Below are positions 44,069 through 53,143 of a stretch of DNA of 64,000 nucleotides, piece after piece. Location of the stretch: NCBI RefSeq assembly GCF_016864555.1, contig NZ_CP044012.1:244501-308500 (forward strand), read 5' to 3'. Source of the stretch: Sinorhizobium sp. BG8 (GTDB lineage: Bacteria > Pseudomonadota > Alphaproteobacteria > Rhizobiales > Rhizobiaceae). The notes under the pieces were generated by a model, which was not told the DNA's origin, made no database searches, and saw only the letters and a list, made by a program, of their open reading frames with translations. The position numbers and the translations under genes are program-made. The number at the start of each line of letters is the position of its first letter. Position 1 is the first letter of the stretch.

Positions 44069-44836
44069 TCAGATCGCCGTGAAGCCGTTGTCTACGAAGA
44101 GATGCGCTCCGTTTACAAAGTTCGACTCGTCGCTTGCAAGATACAGCGCGGCACGCGCGACGTCCTCGGGTTCGCCGATGCGGCCCTGCTGCGCGGCGAT
44201 CGCCGCCTCCGAAACATCCACGCCGTGCGCCGTGAGTTCCGCTACCTCGCGAAGCCCGTGCGGCGTCCGGATGAACCCTGGGCAGACGGCGTTGCAGCGG
44301 ATGTTACGGTCGCGGAACTCGACACCGATCGCGCGGGCGAACATATGCACGGCACCCTTGGTCGTATCGTAGAGGACCTCCATGGGCGTAGCTGCAACCG
44401 CTGATATCGAAGAGGTGCAGACGATCGAGCCGCCGCCGGCAGCGATCATCCCCGGCAGCACCGCCCGTGTCATGAGAAACATGGATCGGACATTGACGGC
44501 ATGCAGCCATTCCCATTCCTCGAGCGTGGTCTCGAGAAACGGCTTGATGACGATTGTTCCCGCATGATTGAACAGGACGGTGACCGGCCCGAAGCGTGCT
44601 TCCACGCCGCTGACCGCTTCGTTTACCGCTCTTTCGTCAGAAACATCGGCGACCCAGTATTCGGCTTCGCCGCCCGCCGCGCGAATCTCGCCTACCGTCT
44701 GGGCGGCAGCCTCGCCGTTGCGGTCGATGATCGCCACCTTGGCGCCCTCGGCGGCAAAGAGCCGCGAGGACGCTCCGCCCATTCCCGTCGCGCCGCCTGA
44801 TATGATCGCAATCTTCCCACTGAGCCTGCCTGCCAT
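44069..44836 (-). CDS. Short-chain dehydrogenase
   Basis: A 255-residue classical SDR with a slightly altered cofactor loop (SGGATGMGGASSRLFAAEG; serine replaces the first threonine), VADVSDERAV, NHAGTIV in place of NAG, catalytic serine in TSSISA, YDTTK for the YxxxK pair, and PGFIRTPHG. It is an NAD(P)-dependent oxidoreductase, likely NAD-preferring given IIDRNG after strand two. AGGGGA precedes ATG 44836; the open frame to 44956 has no leader features. It is convergent with the MerR-XRE-cupin gene and could be the 2-keto-3-deoxy-fuconate dehydrogenase needed by the fucose route, but it is 13 kb away and that link is a guess. Confidence 0.86.
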   Translation of the reverse strand: MAGRLSGKIAIISGGATGMGGASSRLFAAEGAKVAIIDRNGEAAAQTVGEIRAAGGEAEYWVADVSDERAVNEAVSGVEARFGPVTVLFNHAGTIVIKPFLETTLEEWEWLHAVNVRSMFLMTRAVLPGMIAAGGGSIVCTSSISAVAATPMEVLYDTTKGAVHMFARAIGVEFRDRNIRCNAVCPGFIRTPHGLREVAELTAHGVDVSEAAIAAQQGRIGEPEDVARAALYLASDESNFVNGAHLFVDNGFTAI

Positions 44837-44977
44837 GACCTGTCCCCTCGTTGAACGACGGCCCGCCTTCAGGTGACCGCGCATCGATGATGCAGATCGT
44901 CGGGGACTGCGCAATGGGAATAAGGACGGGCCTCGGGATTTCCGGTGCAGGAGCAAGCCCGAAGCCCGGCGGCGTGC

Positions 44978-45286
44978 CTACACGGCTGCGACGATGTGGA
45001 ATGGGCGCATGCTGTCGCCCTTGGCATTGCCACCCATCAGGTAGATCAGACAGCTTGTACGCAGGAGCGAGGCGAAATTCGAGACAGAGCCGTTAATCTC
45101 GAGCGCTTCGTCATAGAGGGTCGAGAGGAACCGCGACGTCGACATGTTCTGGTTCTCTGCGATTTCGTCTATCAGATCCCAGAAGGCCGCCTCGATCTGG
45201 ATGCTGGTGGAGTGGCCTCCAATCCTTACCGATCGATTGACCGCACGGTATCGCTGCGGGTCCTGGCCCGCGAAGACCTCACACAT
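44978..45286 (-). CDS. Ribbon-helix-helix domain protein
   Basis: A 102-residue protein with a ribbon-helix-helix fold of the alphaproteobacterial RHH_4 type: NRSVRIGGHSTSIQIEAAFW forms the strand and first helix, DLIDEIAENQNMSTSRFLSTL the second part, and SNFASLLRTSCLIYLM a final helix. It probably binds DNA as a dimer of arginine-containing strands. Such genes are common single-copy neighbours in Rhizobiales; their targets are mostly unknown. It stands 142 bases from the SDR start on the same strand. Length is normal. Confidence 0.82.
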   Translation of the reverse strand: MCEVFAGQDPQRYRAVNRSVRIGGHSTSIQIEAAFWDLIDEIAENQNMSTSRFLSTLYDEALEINGSVSNFASLLRTSCLIYLMGGNAKGDSMRPFHIVAAV

Positions 45287-45502
45287 GGCATTACCTCCGC
45301 TCTTGTTCTTATGCGCTGAGTATGAACAGCGTCTCTGCAGCGGTCAATTTCTCTTTGTGCGGTCCCTCATCGAAGAAAAAACTGCCTCTTGCGCTCCAGA
45401 AAGCAAAAATTCTGCTTGCGGTAATGGGCTGCTACCCACCGCGCTGCCCATTGGTGCATTTTCACGAACAGACAGAAAGTGCAGGCAGTGCAGGAGGCCC
45501 AG

Positions 45503-45898
45503 TTGGCAAAGGCAATACACTCGATGATCCGTGTTCTCGATGAAGCGCGGTCGGTGGATTTCTATAAGAAGGCCTTCGGGCTCGACATCGCGGAACGCCT
45601 CGATTTCGAGACCTTCACGCTCGTTTATCTGAGCAATCCCGAGAGCGAGTTCGAACTGGAACTCACCATCAACAAGGGACGGACCGAGCCCTATGCGCTG
45701 GGCGACGGCTATGGCCATCTCGCCGTCTCCGTGGACGACCTCGACGCAGCCCACGTCCGCGTCACGGATGCCGGGCTCAACCCCAACAAGATCGTTGAAT
45801 TCAATCGCGACGGCGCTCTGCTTGCGCGCTTCTTCTTCATGGCCGATCCCGACGGCTACAAGATCGAAGTGCTGCAGAGGCATGGCCGCTTCAAGTGA
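45503..45898 (+). CDS. Glyoxalase I-like VOC protein
   Basis: A 131-residue vicinal-oxygen-chelate protein with two beta-alpha-beta modules: HSMIRVLDEARSVDFYKKAF, ELELTINKGRTEPYALGDGY, then GHLAVSVDDLDAAHVRV and ADPDGYKIEVLQR. Metal ligand positions fit glyoxalase I (H in IHSMIRV, E in FELELT, H in GHLAV, E in IEVLQ), so lactoylglutathione lyase activity (methylglyoxal detoxification) is likely. TTG 45503 is chosen because AGGAGG at 45492-45497 lies five bases before it; an earlier GTG lacks such a site. The GMC dehydrogenase genes follow after 86 bases on the same strand. Confidence 0.85.
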   Translation: MAKAIHSMIRVLDEARSVDFYKKAFGLDIAERLDFETFTLVYLSNPESEFELELTINKGRTEPYALGDGYGHLAVSVDDLDAAHVRVTDAGLNPNKIVEFNRDGALLARFFFMADPDGYKIEVLQRHGRFK

Positions 45899-45984
45899 AT
45901 TTGCAGGCGGCGGGCCTCGGTCCGCCGCCTTGCATGTGCACCCCTGAGGAGAGGTGCTTCAAGGCCAGCAAGGGAGGAACATTT

Positions 45985-46515
45985 ATGACCACGATCTACG
46001 AGAAACGGCCGGGACTATCGCGCCGCGAGCTCCTGAAGCGCGGAACCGCGGGGGCGGTGCTGCTCGTCAGCGGCAATGCTGTGCTCTGTCCCACCTACGC
46101 CTGGGGGTTAGAAACCACGGCGCTCAAACCCGAGACCATGGCAACGCTGATCGTGCTCGCCCGGGACATCTATCCGCACGACAATCTTGCCGATCGCTTC
46201 TATGCCATCGCCGTAAAGGGGCAGGACACCAAGGCCGGCACGGATGCTGCCCACAAGACGCTGATCGAGGAGGGCATCGCCGATCTCGATAAGCGGGCGG
46301 GACCGGGCGGCTATCGCGCCCTTGGCTGGGAGGACGACCGTGTGGCGATCCTGCGCGATATCGAGACGACACCCTTCTTCCAGGCCGTTCGCGGCGACCT
46401 TGTCGTAAGCCTCTACAATCAGAAGGAGCTCTGGCCGATCTTCGGCTACGAGGGCGAGTCCTACTCAAAGGGGGGCTACATCAACCGCGGCTTCAACGAC
46501 ATCGAGTGGCTTTGA
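45985..46515 (+). CDS. Tat-exported gluconate 2-dehydrogenase subunit 3-like protein
   Basis: A 176-residue protein with a twin-arginine leader, LSRRELLKRGTAGAVLLV, and cleavage near residue 35. The mature part (TMATLIVLARDIYPHDNLAD, YAIAVKGQDTKAGTD, LYNQKELWPIFGYEGESYSK) matches the small subunit of membrane gluconate/sorbitol dehydrogenases. The folded small subunit carries the cofactor-bearing large subunit through the Tat system, since the GMC protein has no leader. AGGGAGGA precedes ATG 45985. The GMC gene follows after 72 bases. A cytochrome c subunit, the usual third member, is not found here. Confidence 0.86.
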   Translation: MTTIYEKRPGLSRRELLKRGTAGAVLLVSGNAVLCPTYAWGLETTALKPETMATLIVLARDIYPHDNLADRFYAIAVKGQDTKAGTDAAHKTLIEEGIADLDKRAGPGGYRALGWEDDRVAILRDIETTPFFQAVRGDLVVSLYNQKELWPIFGYEGESYSKGGYINRGFNDIEWL

Positions 46516-46587
46516 CGGCGATACCGCTCGCACCGGAGGAGGTGCGACTGCGGCCTATGGTTCGCCTGGCAGACTGGGAGGATAGAC

Positions 46588-48159
46588 ATGGCAGCCCCTT
46601 ACAATCTCAACGACGACAAAGTGGTCGTCATCATCGGCTCCGGAGCGGGCGGCGGCACGCTCGGCAATGAGCTCGCGCAGAAAGGCATCGACGTCGTCAT
46701 CCTGGAGGCCGGCAAGCGCATCGAGCACGAGGATTTCATCAACGACGAGTGGGACAGTTTCGCCCAGCTCGCATGGCTCGACCATCGCACCACCGGCGGC
46801 GGATGGCGGGTACACAAGGACTTCCCCAACCTGCCTGCGTGGATCGTCAAGGCGGTCGGCGGAACGACGACCCACTGGGCCGGCGCCTCGCTGCGGTTCC
46901 AGGAGCACGAATTCAACACCCTGACGCACTACGGCAAGGTCGAGGGCGCCAACCTCCTCGACTGGCCCATCACGCTCGCGGACCTCGAACCCTACTATGC
47001 CAAGGCCGAGGACAAGATGGGCGTGACCCGCACCAACGGCATCGAGGGATTGCCGGGTAACAACAACTTCAAGATTTTCAAGGCGGGTGCGGACAAGCTC
47101 GGTTACAAGGAATGTAACACCGGCCACATGGCCATCAACTCGGCCGACCGCGACGATCGCATGTCATGCCAGCAGACCGGCTTCTGCTTCCAGGGCTGCA
47201 AGTGGGGCGCAAAATGGTCGACGCTCTACACCGAAATCCCGAAGGGCGAAGCGACGGGCCGGCTCGAGGTGCGCCCCAATTCGCACGTGGTGAAGATAGA
47301 ACACAACAAGGACGGCAAGGTAACGGGCGTCGTCTATGCCGACAAGGATGGCAAGCTGCAGGAGCAGAAGGCCCGCATCGTCTGCGTCGCCGGAAACTCG
47401 ATCGAGAGCCCGCGGCTTCTCCTGAACTCCGCCTCCTCCATGTTCCCCGACGGACTTGCCAATTCCTCCGGCCAGGTCGGGAAGAACTACATGCGCCACA
47501 CCACCGGCTCGGTCTATGCCGTCTTCGAAAAGCCCGTGCACTTCTATCGCGGAACCACGATGGCCGGCATTATTAGGGATGAGGCCAAGCACGATCCGTC
47601 ACGCGGCTTCGTGGGCGGGTACGAAATGGAAACGCTGGCGCTCGGCATTCCTTTCATGGCCGCGTTCCTCGACCCCGGCGGCTGGGGACGCTCGTTCACC
47701 TCCGCCATGGACGGCTACGCCAACACGGCGGGGATGTGGATCGTCGGCGAGGACATGCCCCAGGAGCAGAACGCCGTGAAGCTTCACGGCGAACTGAAGG
47801 ACCAGTACGGGATGCCCATTCCTGACGTGTGGTTCACGGACCATCCGAATGACGTGGCGATGCGCAACCACGCCTACGCCCAGGGCCAGGCGCTCTATGC
47901 CGCGGTCGGCGCGACGCGCACTTTCCCGACCCCGCCCTATCCGTCGACCCACAATCTCGGAACCAACCGGATGAGTGAAAAGCCGCAGGATGGCGTCGTC
48001 AACAAGTGGGGTCAGACCCACGATATCAAGAATCTGTTCATATCGGACGGAAGTCAGTTCACGACGGGAGGGGCCGAAAACCCGACCCTGACGATCGTGA
48101 CGCTGGCCATCCGGCAGGCTGACCACATCGCCTCCGAGATGTCGGCGGGCTCGATCTAG
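46588..48159 (+). CDS. GMC-family dehydrogenase, large subunit
   Basis: A 523-residue FAD enzyme of the glucose-methanol-choline family, gluconate 2-dehydrogenase/sorbitol dehydrogenase type. It starts with the dinucleotide motif VVIIGSGAGGGTLGNELAQK and LEAG, has WAGASLRFQEHEF, CFQGCKWGAKWSTLY, RIVCVAGNSIESPRLLLNSA, and ends with STHNLGTNRMSE, the flavin loop around FISDGSQFTTGGAENPTLTI. The catalytic histidine is expected in the STHNLG segment. Oxidation takes place in the periplasm after hitchhiking on the Tat-exported small subunit. The substrate is probably a sugar or sugar acid, in keeping with the ABC importer and dehydratase downstream. Electron acceptor subunit missing. Confidence 0.88.
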   Translation: MAAPYNLNDDKVVVIIGSGAGGGTLGNELAQKGIDVVILEAGKRIEHEDFINDEWDSFAQLAWLDHRTTGGGWRVHKDFPNLPAWIVKAVGGTTTHWAGASLRFQEHEFNTLTHYGKVEGANLLDWPITLADLEPYYAKAEDKMGVTRTNGIEGLPGNNNFKIFKAGADKLGYKECNTGHMAINSADRDDRMSCQQTGFCFQGCKWGAKWSTLYTEIPKGEATGRLEVRPNSHVVKIEHNKDGKVTGVVYADKDGKLQEQKARIVCVAGNSIESPRLLLNSASSMFPDGLANSSGQVGKNYMRHTTGSVYAVFEKPVHFYRGTTMAGIIRDEAKHDPSRGFVGGYEMETLALGIPFMAAFLDPGGWGRSFTSAMDGYANTAGMWIVGEDMPQEQNAVKLHGELKDQYGMPIPDVWFTDHPNDVAMRNHAYAQGQALYAAVGATRTFPTPPYPSTHNLGTNRMSEKPQDGVVNKWGQTHDIKNLFISDGSQFTTGGAENPTLTIVTLAIRQADHIASEMSAGSI

Positions 48160-48172
48160 CGCGAAATCCGCC

Positions 48173-48196
48173 CCGGCTGCGCTTCGGCGCAGCCGG
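48173..48196 (+). terminator. TTCG-loop hairpin after the GMC gene
   Basis: CCGGCTGCGC and GCGCAGCCGG form a perfect 10 bp stem closed by TTCG, 14 bases after the GMC stop. It lacks a T-run; a second hairpin with T5 follows at 48241. Confidence 0.6.
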
Positions 48197-48240
48197 AGAC
48201 GTGCGCGAGCGACGGCCCCCAAGACGCGCTTGCGCTACCT

Positions 48241-48267
48241 CTGGCCGGCCCCGCCGGCCAGCCTTTT
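48241..48267 (+). terminator. Intrinsic terminator, GMC operon
   Basis: CTGGCCGGC and GCCGGCCAG form a 9 bp stem with loop CCC, followed by CCTTTTT. It lies between the convergent GMC and response-regulator genes. Confidence 0.72.
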
Positions 48268-48320
48268 TGGTGACGGACGATTATCCGGACCGGACCATGG
48301 CTCGCCGCCATCGGTCCAGT

Positions 48321-49052
48321 CTACCAGTCAGAACCGACACCCTTTCGCCATTCCTGCAACTCGGCTTCGGCCCGCTCCAACGCGCTGTAGTTCAACAGCT
48401 TGCGAAGGAACGCCACGGTTACGGCACGGGCACGCAAATTGAAGCGGCCGTCGTCCTCCTCGCCTGCGCTCTGGTAGACGTCCAGCTTGTCGTAGAGTTG
48501 CTGGAGCCGGTTCTGCACGCTGCGCAGCGAGAGGCTCCGGCGCTTCGCGATGGCTCGGTCCGTGAGCCCGAGCGCGATGTCCACGAGGATCTCGTATTCG
48601 CTGTCGGTAAAGCCGTTGGCCTGCCCGAGGCTCTTTTGCTGCAAGCCGCGCACTTCGCGGTCAATAACGCACTGGCTCTCGACGAAGATGCTGCGCAAGG
48701 CCAGCTTCAACCGCTCGTCCGATGCCGACTTCAGCACATACCCATAGGCCGCACCATCAGGTACGATGCGCGAGACGCCCCGCACATAGGCCTCGTCGGA
48801 ATAGTTCGACCAGAAGAGGATCCGGGTCTCCGGCCGTTCCTTCCAGATGGTGCGCGCGGCCTCGATGCCGTTGCGTACGTTCATCTGCAGGTCCATTACG
48901 ATGTGCGCGGATTTGTGGTCGCGCGCGAGCCTCTCCCCCGTCGTGCCGTTGTCGGCCTCGATCACGGTGTCGCATTCGGGAAGCGCCGCACACACCGCCT
49001 CGTGCAGGTACGAACGATGGAGCGGATCGTCCTCGACGATCAAGACCTTCAT
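48321..49052 (-). CDS. NarL/LuxR-type response regulator
   Basis: A 243-residue regulator. The receiver (about 1-125) has VEDDPLH, the phospho-acceptor in IVMDLQMNVRNG, serine in WSNYSDEA where threonine is usual, and lysine in YVLKSAS. The LuxR HTH (about 160-215) has FTDSEYEILVDIALGLTDRA and SLRSVQNRLQQLYDKL. ATG 49052 overlaps the kinase stop (ATGA), so the pair is translationally coupled. With the GAF-HisKA_3 kinase it forms a complete two-component system placed between the GMC dehydrogenase and the sugar importer. It may control either. Long upstream open frame rejected. Confidence 0.9.
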   Translation of the reverse strand: MKVLIVEDDPLHRSYLHEAVCAALPECDTVIEADNGTTGERLARDHKSAHIVMDLQMNVRNGIEAARTIWKERPETRILFWSNYSDEAYVRGVSRIVPDGAAYGYVLKSASDERLKLALRSIFVESQCVIDREVRGLQQKSLGQANGFTDSEYEILVDIALGLTDRAIAKRRSLSLRSVQNRLQQLYDKLDVYQSAGEEDDGRFNLRARAVTVAFLRKLLNYSALERAEAELQEWRKGVGSDW

Positions 49053-50341
49053 TGACGTGCCTCCATAGCGCCTCGTTCTCCCTCGGTCGGGCCTGACCTG
49101 CGCGGCAGGGTCAGCGATACGCTCACCCTCGTGCCTACGTTGCATTGCCCCGGACCGACTGCAAACCGCGCAGAGATCAAGCGTGCCCGGGTGCGCATGT
49201 TGTCGATCCCCCCGCCGATCCGGCCCTCCGGCCCCTTCAAACCTTCGCCGTCATCGCAGATGTCGATGGCGATCCGGCTATCCTCGACCCGCAAGTGAAC
49301 GATGATCGACGTGGCCTGCGCATGCCGCACGGCATTGTTGATCGCCTCCTGGGCAATCCGGAACAGTGCAATGCTGACGGTCTGTTCGAGCGTCTCGAGC
49401 GCGCCCTCGCTATCGTCGGTCAAGGTCCACTGGATCGGCAGGCCACTCTCACGGATCGACCGGTCGAGATGATTTTCCAGTGCCTGGGCGAGACCGAAGA
49501 GCTGAAGGATGGAGGGTTTGGCTTCCTCGATGATCTGGCGCAGGTCCTGCATACAGTGCTGCAGGCCGCGGGATAGCGATTCCAGGGCTTCGGCCGTGAT
49601 GTCGCCCGTCTTGGAGAGACGCTCGACGCGACGCGCCATGCGGGTCAGGTCGGCAAGCGTCTGGTCGTGCAGATCCATGCCGATGCGCTGGCGCTCCTGT
49701 TCGAGCGCCTCGGTGAGCTTCAACGCCCCCTGCCGGAGCCCTTCCTCGCGAGCCCGTGCCTCTGCTTCCACGATCGCGGAGCGCTGCGCCTGCTCGGCGG
49801 CTCTCAGGGCGAAGAAATAGGGGGAAAGCAGATCGGCGATCGCCCGCGCCTTCGCGACGTCCTCCATTGTGTAGAGACCCGGCGTCTGCGACGAACAACT
49901 GAGAGCCGCAATGATGTCACCCTGAACCTTCATGGGGACGTGCAGCCGGCTTTTCAGCGACTGTTCGACAATCGGCCGCTTGAATGCGCCTTCGAAGTGA
50001 AAGCGTTCGTCGGTGGTCGCGTCGTCGGTCAATAGAAAGTCGACGTCGCCCCACAGAAGCGTCCGGATCGGACTGTTGCTGACCGGCGCGGCCGAAAGAC
50101 CACCCCATGCCGTCTCCATGCCGGTCTCGTAGGCAGTGTGATATTTCCCATCCACCATCACGACGCAGACGTCGAGATGGTCGTGCGGTACGATGTGGGC
50201 GACCTCCGCCGCAACTGCCCGGATCGCCGAGCGGAAATCCGGCTGGCCGGCAAGCAGTCTCGAAATGCCGAGATAGTGGTCGAGCAGCGCCGGCGAAGCG
50301 ATCTGAAGCATGTCCGCAGTTCCTCCCCGCGTGTGACGCAT
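49049..50341 (-). CDS. GAF-domain histidine kinase (HisKA_3 type)
   Basis: A 430-residue cytoplasmic kinase. A GAF-like sensor domain lies at about 30-190 (HIVPHDHLDVCVVMVDGKYH, SRLHVPMKVQGDIIAALSC). A coiled-coil linker rich in Ala, Glu and Arg leads to the HisKA_3 phospho-site in MDLHDQTLADLTRMARRVE, histidine at about 240. The ATPase domain has RIAQEAINNAVRHAQATSI and DDGEGLKGPEGRIGGGIDNM. This is the NarX/UhpB-type catalytic core without membrane segments. ATG 50341 is preceded by GAGGAGG; the longer open frame is not supported. Divergent from the sugar-binding protein gene over 248 bases, which supports control of the importer. Ligand unknown. Confidence 0.88.
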   Translation of the reverse strand: MRHTRGGTADMLQIASPALLDHYLGISRLLAGQPDFRSAIRAVAAEVAHIVPHDHLDVCVVMVDGKYHTAYETGMETAWGGLSAAPVSNSPIRTLLWGDVDFLLTDDATTDERFHFEGAFKRPIVEQSLKSRLHVPMKVQGDIIAALSCSSQTPGLYTMEDVAKARAIADLLSPYFFALRAAEQAQRSAIVEAEARAREEGLRQGALKLTEALEQERQRIGMDLHDQTLADLTRMARRVERLSKTGDITAEALESLSRGLQHCMQDLRQIIEEAKPSILQLFGLAQALENHLDRSIRESGLPIQWTLTDDSEGALETLEQTVSIALFRIAQEAINNAVRHAQATSIIVHLRVEDSRIAIDICDDGEGLKGPEGRIGGGIDNMRTRARLISARFAVGPGQCNVGTRVSVSLTLPRRSGPTEGERGAMEARQ

Positions 50342-50589
50342 GGACTCCTCCTCAATGAGTCCGCGCGCGACAGTCAGTAAGCGCCCTCCCGCTCCCGGCG
50401 TCTTGCATAAACCCGCACCATCGCCGGTAGAATTGGCAAACGGCTTGCCGCAAAGCTCCTGTACAGGCACAACCAACTGTTCCATGCTGCCCTTACTGAG
50501 AGGAGGATGCTCAGTGCAAGAACAATTTTCATCCCGCCTCCGGCGCAGATGAAGCGATCCGCCTGGAGCGGATCTTGAGGGAGAGAGAC

Positions 50590-51606
50590 ATGAATATCAG
50601 CAAGATGCTTCTGGCATCGGCCGCGATCGTGTGCGCCGCAATGCCGATTTCCGCCCAGGCCGATACTGCGGGCAAGAAAATTGCCCTTTCCAACAACTAT
50701 GCCGGAAACTCCTGGCGCCAGGCCATGCTCACGAGCTGGGAGAAGGTAACCGGAGAGGCGGTCAAGTCCGGCGTCGTCGCCGCAGCCGATCCTTTCACGA
50801 CCGCCGAGAACCAGGCGACCGAACAGGCAGCCCAGATCCAGAACATGATCCTGCAGGGCTACGACGCGATCGTTGTCAATGCAGCCTCCCCGACCGCAAT
50901 CAACGGTGCGGTCAAGGAAGCCTGCGACGCAGGTATCGTGGTCGTCTCCTTCGACGGCATCGTGACCGAACCCTGCGCATGGCGCATTGCGGTCGACTTC
51001 AAGGAAATGGGTCGCAGCCAGGTCGAGTATCTGTCCAAGAAACTTCCCCAGGGCGGTAATCTGCTCGAGATCCGAGGGCTTGCTGGCGTCTTCGTCGATG
51101 ACGAAATCTCTGCCGGGATCCATGCCGGGGTCGAGCAGTTCCCGCAGTTCAAGATCGCCGGATCGGTGCACGGCGACTGGGCCCAGGACGTCGCCCAGAA
51201 GGCAGTCGCAGGCATCCTGCCGAGCCTGCCGGAAATCGTCGGTGTGGTGACGCAGGGCGGAGACGGCTATGGCGCAGCACAGGCCATCGCGGCGGCAAAG
51301 CGCGATATGCCGGTGATCGTCATGGGCAACCGCGAGGACGAGCTGAAGTGGTGGAAGGAACAGAAGGACAAGAACGCCTACGAGACCATGTCCGTCTCCA
51401 TCGCACCGGGTGTTTCCACGCTCGCATTCTGGGTCGCCCAGCAGATCCTCGACGGCAAGGAGGTCAAGAAGGATCTGGTCGTGCCGTTCCTCCGCATCGA
51501 TCAGGACAACCTTGAAGCCAATCTTGCCAATACCCAGGCAGGCGGCGTAGCCAACGTGGAATATTCCCAGGCCGACGCCCTCAAGGTCATCGAAGCAGCC
51601 AAGTAA
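50590..51606 (+). CDS. Sugar ABC transporter periplasmic binding protein
   Basis: A 338-residue periplasmic protein. A classical signal peptide (residues 1-23, MLLASAAIVCAAMPISAQA) is followed by a type I periplasmic-binding fold of the ribose/galactose (CUT2) class: KIALSNNYAGNSWRQAMLTS, AQIQNMILQGYDAIVVNAAS, GIVVVSFDGI, GNLLEIRGLAGVFVDDE, VTQGGDGYGAAQAIAAA. It binds a sugar and hands it to the two permeases encoded downstream. GAGGGAGAGAG precedes ATG 50590. It heads a five-gene operon (binding protein, ATPase, two permeases, lactonase). A pentose, hexose or their acid is likely; specificity cannot be read. Confidence 0.9.
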   Translation: MNISKMLLASAAIVCAAMPISAQADTAGKKIALSNNYAGNSWRQAMLTSWEKVTGEAVKSGVVAAADPFTTAENQATEQAAQIQNMILQGYDAIVVNAASPTAINGAVKEACDAGIVVVSFDGIVTEPCAWRIAVDFKEMGRSQVEYLSKKLPQGGNLLEIRGLAGVFVDDEISAGIHAGVEQFPQFKIAGSVHGDWAQDVAQKAVAGILPSLPEIVGVVTQGGDGYGAAQAIAAAKRDMPVIVMGNREDELKWWKEQKDKNAYETMSVSIAPGVSTLAFWVAQQILDGKEVKKDLVVPFLRIDQDNLEANLANTQAGGVANVEYSQADALKVIEAAK

Positions 51607-51679
51607 TCTCCCTGACCCGCGCGGTTATCGGCTCCGGCCGGTTTCCGCGCGGCGTCTTCTCCAGGCAAAGACGGCAGAA

Positions 51680-53143
51680 ATGACTGGTGGCTCCCGCAAG
51701 GCGGTGATCGAAGTCGAAGGCGTGAAGGTGAGCTTCGGCGCGGTCAAGGCGCTCGACGGTGTAACGTTGCGCATCATGCCCGGCGAATGCGTCGGGCTCG
51801 TCGGGCACAACGGCGCCGGAAAATCGACCATCGTCAGCGTCATCAACGGCGGATTGACGCCGCACGACGGCAGCGTTTCAAGCGATGGCGAACCTCTACC
51901 CCACTTCGGCATCAAGATGGCACGCGCGCGCGGCGTGCGCTGCGTCTTCCAGGAACTGTCGCTCTGTCCGAACCTCACCATCATCGAGAATGCGCGCATC
52001 ACCCACCGCAACCTCGGCGGTTTCGGCTGGCGGGGCCGGGCGGCGAAGATCATCCAGGCAAGCCTCGACGCGATCTTCCCCGGCCACGGCATCGATTGCG
52101 GGCTGACGATCGGCGACCTCTCCATATCGGAGCGTCAGATGGTCGAGATCGCCATGGCGTTCTCCGATGCGGGCGTCGCACCTCGCCTGGTCATCCTTGA
52201 CGAGCCGACCTCCTCACTCGACGCAAGCCTCGCCAACCAGCTTCTCGCCCATGTGCGCGGTTTCATCGCCCGAGGCGGTTCCGTTGTTTTCATCTCGCAC
52301 ATTCTCGGCGAGATTCTCTCGACTGCCGATCGCATCGTCGTGATGAAGGACGGCCGCATCGTCAGCGACAAGGCGGCCGCCGATTTCACCACGCGCAGTC
52401 TCGTGGAGGCCATGGGCAGTGTGGTGAAGGAGGAAAGAGGGGGCCGCACCGAACGTGATTTTCGCACCGTGCCTGCTGTGCTGGAGCTGCCCGCCGCCGA
52501 ACCCGGCGCCCTTTCCTTTGCCGCGCGCAAGGGCGAGATCATCGGGCTCGCGGGTCTCGGCGGTCACGGTCAGACGGAGATGTTGCTGAAGCTTCACGCG
52601 ATGAAGAGCAGCAACTGGCTGCCTACCCGTGACCCGACGGTGACCTTCGTTGCGGGAGACCGACGCCTGAACGGCGTGTTCGAACTCTGGAGCATCCTAA
52701 AGAACCTGACGATCGCCTCGCTCGGCGACCATTCCCGGCGCGGTGTCGTCGCAGAAAAATCCGAACGGGAAACCTCCGCGAATTGGAAGAGCCGGATCGA
52801 GATCCGCACGCAGAACATGGACAACCGCATCCTGTCACTCTCCGGCGGCAACCAGCAGAAAGTGCTCTTCGCCCGTGCCCTTTCCACCCATGCACCCGTC
52901 GTCCTGATGGACGACCCCATGCGTGGCGTCGACATCGGCACGAAGCAGGAGGTCTACGCCATTCTCCGGGAGGAGGCAGAGCAGGGCCGCACCTTCGTCT
53001 GGTACTCTACGGAAATGGAAGAAATCTGCCTCTGCGACCGAGTCTATGTCTTCCGTGACGGCGCCATCGCCGCTGAACTAACCGGGGACGAGATCAACGA
53101 GGCAAACATTCTCGCGGCCTCCTTCCATGGAGAGGCTGCATGA
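51680..53143 (+). CDS. Sugar ABC transporter ATPase, double NBD
   Basis: A 487-residue protein with two fused nucleotide-binding domains. NBD1 (about 8-240) has Walker A GHNGAGKST, signature LSISERQMVEIA (serine-rich variant), Walker B LVILDEPTSS and ISH. NBD2 (about 255-487) keeps the signature LSGGNQQKVLFARAL and VLMDDPMRGVDIGTKQEV but has no Walker A (GLGGHGQTE), as is usual for this CUT2 family. It powers import by ATP hydrolysis. ATG 51680 overlaps no gene; its stop overlaps the permease start (ATGA), implying coupling. Somewhat shorter than typical 500-residue members. Confidence 0.9.
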   Translation: MTGGSRKAVIEVEGVKVSFGAVKALDGVTLRIMPGECVGLVGHNGAGKSTIVSVINGGLTPHDGSVSSDGEPLPHFGIKMARARGVRCVFQELSLCPNLTIIENARITHRNLGGFGWRGRAAKIIQASLDAIFPGHGIDCGLTIGDLSISERQMVEIAMAFSDAGVAPRLVILDEPTSSLDASLANQLLAHVRGFIARGGSVVFISHILGEILSTADRIVVMKDGRIVSDKAAADFTTRSLVEAMGSVVKEERGGRTERDFRTVPAVLELPAAEPGALSFAARKGEIIGLAGLGGHGQTEMLLKLHAMKSSNWLPTRDPTVTFVAGDRRLNGVFELWSILKNLTIASLGDHSRRGVVAEKSERETSANWKSRIEIRTQNMDNRILSLSGGNQQKVLFARALSTHAPVVLMDDPMRGVDIGTKQEVYAILREEAEQGRTFVWYSTEMEEICLCDRVYVFRDGAIAAELTGDEINEANILAASFHGEAA

